A DNA stretch of 64,000 nucleotides from an uncultured Planctomycetota bacterium. Lineage in GTDB: Bacteria > Planctomycetota > Phycisphaerae > SM23-33. The stretch is taken from the NCBI GenBank assembly GCA_903892515.1, contig CAITIS010000102.1, positions 1 through 64,000 on the forward strand. Direction: 5' to 3'. Shown piece by piece: positions 18,440 through 27,109 of the stretch (its first letter is position 1; the number at the start of each line of letters is the position of its first letter). A program made the position numbers and the translations under genes. A model generated the notes under the pieces. The model saw nothing but the letters and a program-made list of their open reading frames with translations. It was not told the DNA's origin and made no database searches.

Positions 18440-18769
18440 ATGACGCAGTTGATTGAACGTTCCTGTCAGAAGATTCCCTCCGATCAGGAGCCGCTGGAAA
18501 GCGACCGGATCGACGAACTGGCCGCACAGGTGCCCGACTGGGAAGTCGAAGACGACGAGCGAATCTGGCGGACCTTTGAGTTTGAGAACTTCGCACAGGC
18601 CCTGGCGTTCGTCAATCGCGTGGGCGAACTGGCGGAGCACCAGCACCATCACCCGGACATCTCGCTGAGTTGGGGCATGGCCCGCGTGGAACTCTCCACC
18701 CACAGCATCGGCGGGCTGAGCGAAAACGATTTCATCGTGGCGGCCAAGATCGACCAACTGCCGCGATAG
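18440..18769 (+). CDS. 4a-hydroxytetrahydrobiopterin dehydratase (pterin-4a-carbinolamine dehydratase)
   Basis: FVNRVGELAEHQHHHPDISLSWGMARVELSTHSIGGLSENDFIVAAKID. Confidence 0.95.
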   Translation: MTQLIERSCQKIPSDQEPLESDRIDELAAQVPDWEVEDDERIWRTFEFENFAQALAFVNRVGELAEHQHHHPDISLSWGMARVELSTHSIGGLSENDFIVAAKIDQLPR

Positions 18770-18896
18770 GCACTCTCTGCCGCAAAACGCGGGATGGGCC
18801 TGCGCGCCGAATGTTGCGACCGGTGGCCGGGGTGTGTGACTAGTATCCCTGGTAGGACGTGTTTTGCCGCAGACTGTGGTCAAGCTGTGTATCAGG

Positions 18897-19063
18897 CCCC
18901 GGCTTTAGCCGGGGTAGAGCGGGTTCCCCCGGTGTTTTGCCAGCCCGTTTCAACGGGCTTACCGTCTTGCGGCTTGAGCCATTGCCTCAAGGCACGGCTT
19001 CAAGCCCGGTGAACCGGGCTGATTGTGACTGTTAGCCGCCTGGCACCCCGGCTGAAGCCGGGG
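18897..19063. repeat. Cluster of four 18-nt hairpins (CCCCGGCTTTAGCCGGGG, AGCCCGTTTCAACGGGCT, AGCCCGGTGAACCGGGCT, CCCCGGCTGAAGCCGGGG)
   Basis: Four self-complementary motifs at 18897, 18942, 19003, 19046. Confidence 0.85.
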
Positions 19064-19210
19064 CCTGTTACACAACAAATCCGGGTGCCCAGAAAGCGCA
19101 GTCAGACACCGTTTAACCCATACCCACGAAAGCTTGCCGGCCCCTCTGTCACAGGCGTAGAATCCTCCTTCAAGCAGGAACGGTAAGCGTTTCCAAGGAG
19201 AGTCTTCGCC

Positions 19211-20332
19211 ATGTCCATAAGCCTCCTGACCGGTTTTGACGGCGCCAGTCCACGCGACGACGTGGGCGTGCGCCAGGTGGCCGAAGGCCGCTTCGTCGTC
19301 TATCCCAACTACCGGCGCGTTGAGGGCATCAGCGAGGAGTGCATCGCCGGCGCGGGGGCGCGGCTCTCCGTCCGAATCCGCAACGATGGGCCCTCTGCCG
19401 CACCGGTGACCGTTGTGGCCGACTGGCAAACCGAGTCGTGCCTGGAATATCGCGACCTGGGCTTCGTTCGCCTCCCCGACGAGGATTGGCGGCAGATCCC
19501 CGGCCAGCGGGACAAGACGACCATCTGCTACAACCTGCTCGTCCCGCCCGGCGTGACGGCGTTGGCCCTGTACCCCGAGTACAACGTCGAGCAGTGCCGC
19601 CGTTTCGTCGAGCATCTGGGCGAGCGGGGCGCACGCCTGGCCGTGCCGGGGCACAGTGCCGAAGGCCGCGATATCTGGCTTGTGCATGTGCCGGCCTCCC
19701 GCAGCGGCTGTCCGTCGCTGATGGTCCAGGCCCGCGACCACGCCTACGAGTCGGCCGGCTCGTATTGCATCGAAGGGATTATCGATTTCCTGCTGTCGGA
19801 CTGCCCCTCCGCACAATGCTTGCGGGAACGGTTCGAGGTGTATTGCCTGCCGATGGCCAACCCCGACGGCGTGCATAACGGCATGAGCCGGCTGACGGCA
19901 GAGCGCGGGGCCAACCTCAACCGGCTCGTCACCGAGTGCGATTTGGCCCATGACGCGGTGCGGGCCGCGATCGATCACGTCAGGCCGCAGGTGTACCTGA
20001 ACATTCACAACTGGCAAGTCAAGGACGTCGACGGCCTGCTGGTCAACGCTTCGGCCGTTGGGCCGGCCATCCTGCAACACATCGCCGCCGACACCGAACA
20101 CGGCAAGCGATGGCTGGTGGAAAGCGCCGAGGACTGGCTCAAGGCCAATGGCCTGACCGCCCTGCGCGAGCAGGATAAGTCCTGGAAGAACTACGTCGAG
20201 GAACGCTTCGGCGGCGTGGGCGTGACGGTGGAGTTCCCCTGGCCCGGTCTGACGCCCGCGGACATGCGTGCCAAGGGCGCGCTGTTCCTCCAAGCTTATG
20301 CCCAGGCCGCAATCGATCTGGGAGTTGTCTGA
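19211..20332 (+). CDS. M14-family zinc carboxypeptidase-like protein
   Basis: ARDHAYESAGSYCIEGIIDF (HxxE), YLNIHNWQ, VGVTVEFPW. Confidence 0.8.
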   Translation: MSISLLTGFDGASPRDDVGVRQVAEGRFVVYPNYRRVEGISEECIAGAGARLSVRIRNDGPSAAPVTVVADWQTESCLEYRDLGFVRLPDEDWRQIPGQRDKTTICYNLLVPPGVTALALYPEYNVEQCRRFVEHLGERGARLAVPGHSAEGRDIWLVHVPASRSGCPSLMVQARDHAYESAGSYCIEGIIDFLLSDCPSAQCLRERFEVYCLPMANPDGVHNGMSRLTAERGANLNRLVTECDLAHDAVRAAIDHVRPQVYLNIHNWQVKDVDGLLVNASAVGPAILQHIAADTEHGKRWLVESAEDWLKANGLTALREQDKSWKNYVEERFGGVGVTVEFPWPGLTPADMRAKGALFLQAYAQAAIDLGVV

Positions 20333-20395
20333 GAATCACCCGATCCGCCGGCGGCACTGGCGCATGATCGCCAAAGGATCAAGGAAGGACCACGG

Positions 20396-22555
20396 ATGTC
20401 CGAACACACTGTCGATTGGAAAGCTGTCATCAAGCCGCTGGCCGTGCTGAGCAATGGCCGGCGCGTGCAACTGCCCTTCCGCGTGGAGTGCGACCGCGTC
20501 GACTCAGCCACGATCTATCGCGTCGCGGTGGCCCTTCCGCCTGGTTCACGCGGGCTGACGCTGGCGCGGGTGCGGCTGCTGGAAGCGGACCTGCGCGTGC
20601 CAGACCTGGCGATCTACAAGGAGAGCTACTACATGCCCGGCGAGCAGCGCGGGTTCTTCCGCCTGCACGCAGGGCGTCCGCACGACGTGCCGCGTTGGTG
20701 GGGAGCCAGCCGCGGCGATCCGATGGCGGCGCTGAGCCATCCCTTTACCGTCCTGAATCTCCCGCGGCGCAAGCGGCTGATCGGCTTTGCCAGCGAGGAC
20801 CGCTTCGAGAGCTATGTCGTGCTGGACACCTCTGGCCGGAGCATCGCCCTGAGCACCTGGTGCGAGTTGGAGGGCCGCAAGCTCGCGCCGGGGCAGTGGC
20901 TGGAGTTGGAACAGCTCTTCGCCATCGACGCCACGCGGTTCAATGACACCGTCGATGCGTACGCCCGTTATGTGGCCAAGCGCAGCCACGCCCGCGTCCC
21001 AAGCCGAACAGTCACCGGCTGGAGCGACTGGCAGTATTGGCGTGAAGAGAAATGCGAAGCGGACCTGCGCCGCAGCCTGCCGGTGCTGGCGGATCTGCGC
21101 CGCCGTGGCCTGGGCGCCGAGCACGTCATCCTCGACGGCGGCTGGTGTGACTTCGCATCCGAGTGGCTTGCCCCCTGCTCAAAGTACCCATCGGGCATGA
21201 AGAAGCTGTCCGCCCTCGTGCGCCGCAACGGGCTCAAACTCGGGCTGTGGCTGGCGCCTTTTATCACCAACGTCAACACGCAGGTCGCGCGGCGGCACCG
21301 GCAGTGGATGGTGCTCCAGGCTGACAATAGCCGCCCGCTGAAGAGGACGGCCTCTAATGTTGGCCCATGCTACACGCTGGACTACACCGTGCCGGCCGCA
21401 TTGGAATGGCTGCGGAAGATCGTCCGCACATTCGTGCGTGACTACCGCATCGGCTATCTCAAGCTCGACGGCCCCTGCCTGGCGCACTATGCCGGCGGCA
21501 GGTTCCACGATCCCAGCCAGACGCGGATTCAGCAGATTCGAGCGGCCCTGGAGGTCATCCGCCAGGAGTGCGGTCAGGACGTGATCGTCGAGGGCGAGGG
21601 CATCTACCTGCCGTCGGTGGGACTGGTGGACACGCAGCGCACCACGCAGGACAATCACCCATTCTGGTACTTCCCGCACACCGGCCAGCCGTCGCTCCAG
21701 GTCAACCTCCGCAACGACCTGCTGGGCGGGTACATGCACAACGTGTACTGGCACAACCACCGCGAGAACGTCATCATTCGCGACTTTCTCTCGCCCTTCC
21801 ACGCCTGGAGACAGCAGAGCCCCGAGCTCAAAGACACCATGCTGACGGACAATGAAATCCGCTGCTACCTCTCTGCCGCCACGCTCGTGGGCGGGGCCAT
21901 GCTGGTGACCGAGCCGATGGAGGAGTTGGCCCGCGGCGACCGCATGGACTTGCTGCACCGCTTCCTGCCGCACGTCGAGGGCGGGCGGGCCCAGGTGCTC
22001 GACGCCTTCGCCCACGACGGCGACCCCACGTGGTATGGCCGGCGGATCGAGACGCCGTTCGAGATATACCACGTGCTCGGGGCCTTCAACTGGGGCGATC
22101 TGTACGCCGATCGCGAACTCTCGCTGCGGGATTACCTCGGGGCGGGAAAGTGGCACGTCTTTGATTACTGGGCCCAGCGATACCTTGGCCAGATGCGCGA
22201 CCGCTTGAGCCTGCCCAACGTGCCGGCCCACGGCTGCCGCATAGTGGCCGTGAGACCCGCGCTAAACCGGCCTCAGGTGGTGGGCAGTAATCTGCATATC
22301 TTGCAGGGCGCGGTCGAGTTCGACGATGTGCAATATCAAGACAACGTGCTGAGTATCCGCGTCGGGCACCCGGTCCAGCGCGAGGCACAGATTCACATCC
22401 GCTATGGCCGGACGCATGAGCTGGTCTCGGTCGAAACCAACGCCCGCAGCCACCTCATCGATGCCCGAATTCCCGGCCTGCTGACGATTCACTTCGACGG
22501 CCGGCGGCACACGCAGATCGACATCCGCTGGCGCGCGGCCCAGCGGCGGCGGTGA
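20396..22555 (+). CDS. GH36/clan GH-D-like glycoside hydrolase (alpha-galactosidase-like)
   Basis: VILDGGWCDFASEW, YPSGMKKLSALVRRNGLKLGLWLAPF, YRIGYLKLDGPCLAH. Confidence 0.82.
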   Translation: MSEHTVDWKAVIKPLAVLSNGRRVQLPFRVECDRVDSATIYRVAVALPPGSRGLTLARVRLLEADLRVPDLAIYKESYYMPGEQRGFFRLHAGRPHDVPRWWGASRGDPMAALSHPFTVLNLPRRKRLIGFASEDRFESYVVLDTSGRSIALSTWCELEGRKLAPGQWLELEQLFAIDATRFNDTVDAYARYVAKRSHARVPSRTVTGWSDWQYWREEKCEADLRRSLPVLADLRRRGLGAEHVILDGGWCDFASEWLAPCSKYPSGMKKLSALVRRNGLKLGLWLAPFITNVNTQVARRHRQWMVLQADNSRPLKRTASNVGPCYTLDYTVPAALEWLRKIVRTFVRDYRIGYLKLDGPCLAHYAGGRFHDPSQTRIQQIRAALEVIRQECGQDVIVEGEGIYLPSVGLVDTQRTTQDNHPFWYFPHTGQPSLQVNLRNDLLGGYMHNVYWHNHRENVIIRDFLSPFHAWRQQSPELKDTMLTDNEIRCYLSAATLVGGAMLVTEPMEELARGDRMDLLHRFLPHVEGGRAQVLDAFAHDGDPTWYGRRIETPFEIYHVLGAFNWGDLYADRELSLRDYLGAGKWHVFDYWAQRYLGQMRDRLSLPNVPAHGCRIVAVRPALNRPQVVGSNLHILQGAVEFDDVQYQDNVLSIRVGHPVQREAQIHIRYGRTHELVSVETNARSHLIDARIPGLLTIHFDGRRHTQIDIRWRAAQRRR

Positions 22556-22577
22556 GTGTGAGTTTCTGGCTCCCTTA

Positions 22578-22678
22578 GCACAGCCGCCCTCGGCTGTGGC
22601 TTTTGCGGCCATATCGATGTCTTCTCGCGCGGCTTCACGCCCGAGGGCGGGCGTACCACGGTTATGAAACTGGTTCTA
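22578..22678. repeat. Dispersed ~101-bp repeat, copy A
   Basis: About 7 mismatches over 101 bp relative to 57481-57581. Confidence 0.92.
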
Positions 22679-22859
22679 GGAACTCCAACTAAGAACTTCC
22701 GCACGCCTCTTCCCAAAATCAGCTTTCGATGTACAATCATATCTAACAGTCGGCCAGTCACTGGGGCGGCCCGTCAATGGAAACTGATTCACCTTCGCAG
22801 GCTCTCGGCCGTCGTTGCGGCCTGGCCGGAAGTGGATCGACACAAAGGGAGTGTCAGGT

Positions 22860-25475
22860 ATGTCTTCCAAGTCGCACGCAACTCGGGGTTGTCGCCGCTC
22901 GCATCGTATGCCCACATCAAGCAAGCGCCCGCTCCGTCCCGCCTGGTCGCGCACAACCTTCGAGCCGCTGGAAGCCCGCTGCCTGCTCAATGCCGTCACG
23001 TTTGCCTCCACAGAGCCGCGGGTTGATTATTTCACGGGGTCGGCTCCCTTTTGCGTGACGGCCGCGGACTTCAACGGCGATGGGAAGATCGACTTGGCCG
23101 TGGCTAACCGAGAGAGCAGCACCGTCAGTGTGCTTCTCGGCGACGGCAAGGGCGGCTTTGGCGCGACGAAGGACTTCGTTACGGGCTCATGGCCCACATC
23201 CGTGACGGCGGCGGACTTCAACGGCGATGGGAAGATCGACTTAGCTGTTGGCAATTCTCACGGCAGCACTGTCAGCGTGTTGATGGGTGATGGCAGGGGC
23301 GGCTTTGGCGCCAAGACAGACTTCGACACTGGCGGCCCCTCCTCCGTGACGGCCGCAGACTTCAACAGCGATGGGAAGATCGATCTGGCCACAGCCAACG
23401 AGGGCAACAACACCGTCAGCGTGCTGCTGGGCAATGGCAGCGGCGGCTTTGGCGCCAAAACGGACTTTGCTACGGGCCAATCGCCCAGGTCTGTGACGAC
23501 CGCGGACTTTAACGGTGACGGCAAGCTCGACTTGGGCGTGGCCAACTACGGCGGCAACGTCAGTGTGCTCCTGGGCAATGGCAGCGGTGGCTTTGGGGCC
23601 AAGACTGACTTCGCCGCCGGATCATGGCCTTGGTCCGTTACGGCCGCAGACTTCAACGGCGACGGCAAGACAGACCTGGCCGTAGCCAACTATGGCGGGA
23701 ACGTCAGTGTGCTCCCAGGCAACGGTACTGGCAGCTTTGGGCCCAAGACTGACTTCGCCACCGGCTTATCGCCCATCTCCGTAACGGCTTCGGACTTCAA
23801 CGGCGATGGCAAGATCGACTTGGCCACATGCAACTACAACAGTAATACCGTCAGTGTGCTTCTAGGCGACGGGAGTGGCGGCTTTGGCGCCACGATGGAC
23901 TTCGCTTCGGGCTCATGGCCCACATCCGTGACGGCAGCGGACTTCAACGGCGATGGGAAGATCGATCTGGCCGTAGCCAACGAAGGTGGCGATACTGTCG
24001 GCGTGCTTCTGGGCAATGGCAGTGGCGGTTTTGGGGCCAAGACGGACTTTGCCACGGGCGAGTACCCGTATTCAGTGGCGGCTGCGGACTTCAACGGCGA
24101 TGGGAAGATCGATCTGGCCGTGGCCAACGAAGGGAGCAACACCGTCAGCGTACTTCTGGGCAACGGCGGTGGCGGTTTTGGCGCCAAGGCAGACTTTACC
24201 ACGGGCTCATGGCCCTATTCCGTAACGGCGGCGGATTTCAACGGCGACGGCAAGACTGATCTGGCCACGGCCAACCGGGTCAGCAACACCGTCAGCGTAC
24301 TTCTGGGCAATGGCAACGGAGGCTTTGGAGCCAAGACGGACTTTGTCACGGGCTCATGGCCCTATTCCGTAACGGCGGCGGACTTCAATGGCGACGGCAA
24401 GATTGATCTGGCCGTGGCCAACGAGGGCAGCAACACCGTCAGTGTGCTGCTGGGCAATGGCAGCGGCGGCTTTGGGGCCAAGACTGACTTTGCCACGAGC
24501 AAGTTTCCGTCTTCCGTAGCGGCAGCGGACTTCAACAGCGATGGGAAAATCGATCTGGCCACAGCCAACGAGGGCGACGACACCGTCAGCGTGCTGCTGG
24601 GCAATGGCAGCGGCGGCTTTGAGGCCGCGGGGGACTTCGCCACGGGCTCAATGCCCGATTTCGTGATGGCTGCCGACTTCAACGGCGATGGGAAGATGGA
24701 CTTGGCTTTGGGCAATGTGGGGAGCAATGCTACTCTCAGCGTGCTTCTGGGCAACGGCATGGGCGGCTTTGGACCCAAGACGGATTTTGGCTGGGGCTAC
24801 TTGTCCTCTTCCGTCACGGCGGGGGACTTTAACGGCGACGGAAAGACTGATCTCGCCGTGGCCAACTCCGGGCTTAACATCGTCAGTGTGCTGCTGGGCG
24901 ACGGCCACGGCGGTTTTGGCTCCAGGAAGGACTTCGCCACGGGCTCATATCCCTTGTCCGTGGTGTCTGGTGATTTCAATGGTGACGGCAGGTCTGACTT
25001 GGCGACAGCCAACTCTCATGGAGACAGTCTAACGGTTCTGCTGAACACGACCCCGTGGCCCGGCGACGCCAATGGCGATGGGGTGGTCAACTTCAAAGAC
25101 TACGTCGTTCTGGAAGGCAACTTCGGCAAGACCGGCATGGGCTTTGCCCAGGGCGATTTCAATGGCGATGGCGTGGTCACTTTCAGGGACTACATCATCC
25201 TGGAGGCGAACTTTGGCAAGGGGAGCGTGGTGCAGTCGCCAGCGCCGGCATCGCTGTCGGCGGCCTTCAGCGCCGCGCCGGCTGCTTCAGTAGATGCACG
25301 CCTGCAAACTCCGCCGACGTGGTACCTGGACGGTCAGGGATTTGTCGGGCCCATTGCTCCGGCGGGCTTGCAGCAGCGGGCTCACGCGACGGGGAATTGG
25401 GGGCTGCTCAAAGGCTTTGGCAAGGTTGATGCCTCGGTCATCGATGATCTGCTGGGTAAGGGCAGGTTGATCTAG
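22860..25475 (+). CDS. LEPRxLL-type secreted FG-GAP/VCBS-repeat protein with C-terminal dockerin type I
   Basis: TTFEPLEARCLLNA; about 13 repeats of SVTAADFNGDGKIDLAVAN...TVSVLLGNGSGGFGAKTDFATG; GDANGDGVVNFKDYVVLEGNFG / GDFNGDGVVTFRDYIILEANFG dockerin pair. Confidence 0.9.
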   Translation: MSSKSHATRGCRRSHRMPTSSKRPLRPAWSRTTFEPLEARCLLNAVTFASTEPRVDYFTGSAPFCVTAADFNGDGKIDLAVANRESSTVSVLLGDGKGGFGATKDFVTGSWPTSVTAADFNGDGKIDLAVGNSHGSTVSVLMGDGRGGFGAKTDFDTGGPSSVTAADFNSDGKIDLATANEGNNTVSVLLGNGSGGFGAKTDFATGQSPRSVTTADFNGDGKLDLGVANYGGNVSVLLGNGSGGFGAKTDFAAGSWPWSVTAADFNGDGKTDLAVANYGGNVSVLPGNGTGSFGPKTDFATGLSPISVTASDFNGDGKIDLATCNYNSNTVSVLLGDGSGGFGATMDFASGSWPTSVTAADFNGDGKIDLAVANEGGDTVGVLLGNGSGGFGAKTDFATGEYPYSVAAADFNGDGKIDLAVANEGSNTVSVLLGNGGGGFGAKADFTTGSWPYSVTAADFNGDGKTDLATANRVSNTVSVLLGNGNGGFGAKTDFVTGSWPYSVTAADFNGDGKIDLAVANEGSNTVSVLLGNGSGGFGAKTDFATSKFPSSVAAADFNSDGKIDLATANEGDDTVSVLLGNGSGGFEAAGDFATGSMPDFVMAADFNGDGKMDLALGNVGSNATLSVLLGNGMGGFGPKTDFGWGYLSSSVTAGDFNGDGKTDLAVANSGLNIVSVLLGDGHGGFGSRKDFATGSYPLSVVSGDFNGDGRSDLATANSHGDSLTVLLNTTPWPGDANGDGVVNFKDYVVLEGNFGKTGMGFAQGDFNGDGVVTFRDYIILEANFGKGSVVQSPAPASLSAAFSAAPAASVDARLQTPPTWYLDGQGFVGPIAPAGLQQRAHATGNWGLLKGFGKVDASVIDDLLGKGRLI
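23056..25030. repeat. Tandem near-identical ~147-bp coding repeats (FG-GAP units)
   Basis: gcggacttcaacggcgatgggaagatcgacttggcc recurs roughly every 147 bp. Confidence 0.85.
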
Positions 25476-25480
25476 GCCCG

Positions 25481-25517
25481 CGTGGTTGCTTCGCTTCGCT
25501 GCGCAAACCACGGCACC
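25481..25517. repeat. CGTGGTT...AACCACGGCACC dispersed hairpin repeat, copy 1
   Basis: Same sequence as 29696-29732 with one base difference. Confidence 0.85.
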
Positions 25518-25617
25518 AAAGCTATCGCGCGGGCGAGACGCCCGCGACACGTAAAGGCTTCGACGCCCCCGCTGGAACGGCCTGCTGGATGGCCCGCCGG
25601 GACGGCCTGCTGGCCTG

Positions 25618-25923
25618 TCACATGTCCGCCAGCACCTGCCGCACTTGCTGGGAGGACAGGCCTGCGACGTGGAATTCCTTGCGCGGGTTCGTCGGGCCTG
25701 AGGCCAGCGTGACTTGGCGGGATGCTACGTTCAGGGCCTTGGCGAGGATGGCGGCGATGGCCTGGTTGGCCTTGCCCTTTTCGGCCGGGGCTGAGGTGGC
25801 GACCTTGAGGCACTCGCCCAGCACGCCCGCCACGCGGTCGCGCGAGCTGCCCGGAACGGCCTTGACGGAGATGACCGCCCCGCCCGCCACATCGCGAATC
25901 GCCACCGTTTCGATGCCCTTCAT
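25618..25923 (-). CDS. DUF167 (YggU-like) family protein
   Basis: VISVKAVPGSSRDRVAG...LKVATSAPAEKGKANQAIAAILAKAL. Confidence 0.9.
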   Translation of the reverse strand: MKGIETVAIRDVAGGAVISVKAVPGSSRDRVAGVLGECLKVATSAPAEKGKANQAIAAILAKALNVASRQVTLASGPTNPRKEFHVAGLSSQQVRQVLADM

Positions 25924-25938
25924 GGCTATTCTCTGTCT

Positions 25939-26047
25939 GGGTGCCATAGGCTGACACGACTTCGCGTCTTCTTGCGGAGGCGGGTCTGCCTATGCGGACG
26001 TCCTGCATAGGTAGAGCCGCAAAAGCGCGGCTCAACCTATGGCACCC
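25939..26047. repeat. REP-like GGTGCCATAGG/CCTATGGCACC inverted-repeat element
   Basis: gggtgccatagg ... gcataggtagagccgcaaaagcgcggctcaacctatggcaccc. Confidence 0.85.
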
Positions 26048-26185
26048 GTGAAACGTCCTGTGGCACCCTTGGAACGTCCAACCTATGGCACCCTGGCGTG
26101 GCCGCTGGACTCCGCGGCCACGGCACCCAGCGGCCACGGCACCCCGGCTGGGCTCCGCCGGCCACGGCATCGGGCACCCGCCCTC

Positions 26186-26755
26186 CTACTTCAGCATGCC
26201 CTGCCGCTTGGCGTACTCGAAGATCCCGCCGGCCTCGATGATCGGCGTGACGTCGCCCAGCGGCTGGAGCGGGAAGCTCTTGCCTGTCCGCAGGTTCTTG
26301 ATGGTAGCCTTGGCCACGTCCAGCTCGGCCTCGTCGCCGGTGTCAAACTCCCCCACCAGCCGCTCGGCCGTCTCCAGCGGAATGATGTACGCGCCGTTGA
26401 TCGTGTTGCGATAGAAGATTCGCGCGTACGACTGGGCCACCACGGCCTTGACGCCTGCCTCGGCCAGGGCCAGCGGGGCGTGCTCGCGGCTGGAACCGCA
26501 GCCAAAATTCTTGCCCGCAATCACCAGCACGTACGGGCTGGTGAACGCATGGGCCGCCACGAAGGGAATCTTGCCCTTGGGCAGCCCCGACTCGTCGATG
26601 GGCATGCCGGACATGGCATACTTGCCGAAGAACTTCCGCTCCTCGGGCGTCGAAGGGTCATAGGACAGGTACTTGGCCGGGATAATCTGGTCAGTGTCGA
26701 TATTGTCGCCGGCGACGAAAACCTTGCCGCAAATCATTTTTTCCATGGCATTCAT
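26186..26755 (-). CDS. leuD: 3-isopropylmalate dehydratase small subunit
   Basis: GDNIDTDQIIPAKYL, GKNFGCGSSREHAPLAL, AQSYARIFYRNTINGAYIIPLE; start Met approximate. Confidence 0.93.
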   Translation of the reverse strand: MNAMEKMICGKVFVAGDNIDTDQIIPAKYLSYDPSTPEERKFFGKYAMSGMPIDESGLPKGKIPFVAAHAFTSPYVLVIAGKNFGCGSSREHAPLALAEAGVKAVVAQSYARIFYRNTINGAYIIPLETAERLVGEFDTGDEAELDVAKATIKNLRTGKSFPLQPLGDVTPIIEAGGIFEYAKRQGMLK

Positions 26756-26953
26756 CCTCAAAGTCGTTCGACGCGGCATTGTAGTGCAGGCCGGGGGAAA
26801 ACCGAAGCGGCAAAATGACATGACTCGGCGCGAGCGATCTTTGGCCCAGCGTTGGCGTTGACAGTTCGCGCTGGCGCGGAGAGGACGGCGCCAACGATGC
26901 GAACTCCCACGTTTCCAATCCCATCGGCTCACAATCACTAGCGCCGTAACAGC

Positions 26954-26981
26954 TTGCAGAATTCGGGATTCGTGATATACT
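26954..26981 (+). promoter_or_regulatory. Sigma70-like promoter candidate (TTGCAG, 16 bp, TATACT)
   Basis: cttgcagaattcgggattcgtgatatactagcg. Confidence 0.5.
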
Positions 26982-27109
26982 AGCGTTACGATTCGTCTGA
27001 CGCGTCTCTCATCTGAGTGAAGACGAGATCGGTCCGGTGAGCGATGTCTTCACCGTGGCCGGCCACGCTGTTGAGTTGGTCGCCCAGGCGGGCAACCTGA
27101 GGAGAGCCT

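Noticed and set aside
23056-25030. Regularly spaced repeats considered as CRISPR
   Set aside because: Repeats are in-frame FG-GAP coding units with ~147-bp period, and the intervening sequences are conserved rather than unique spacers; no cas genes seen
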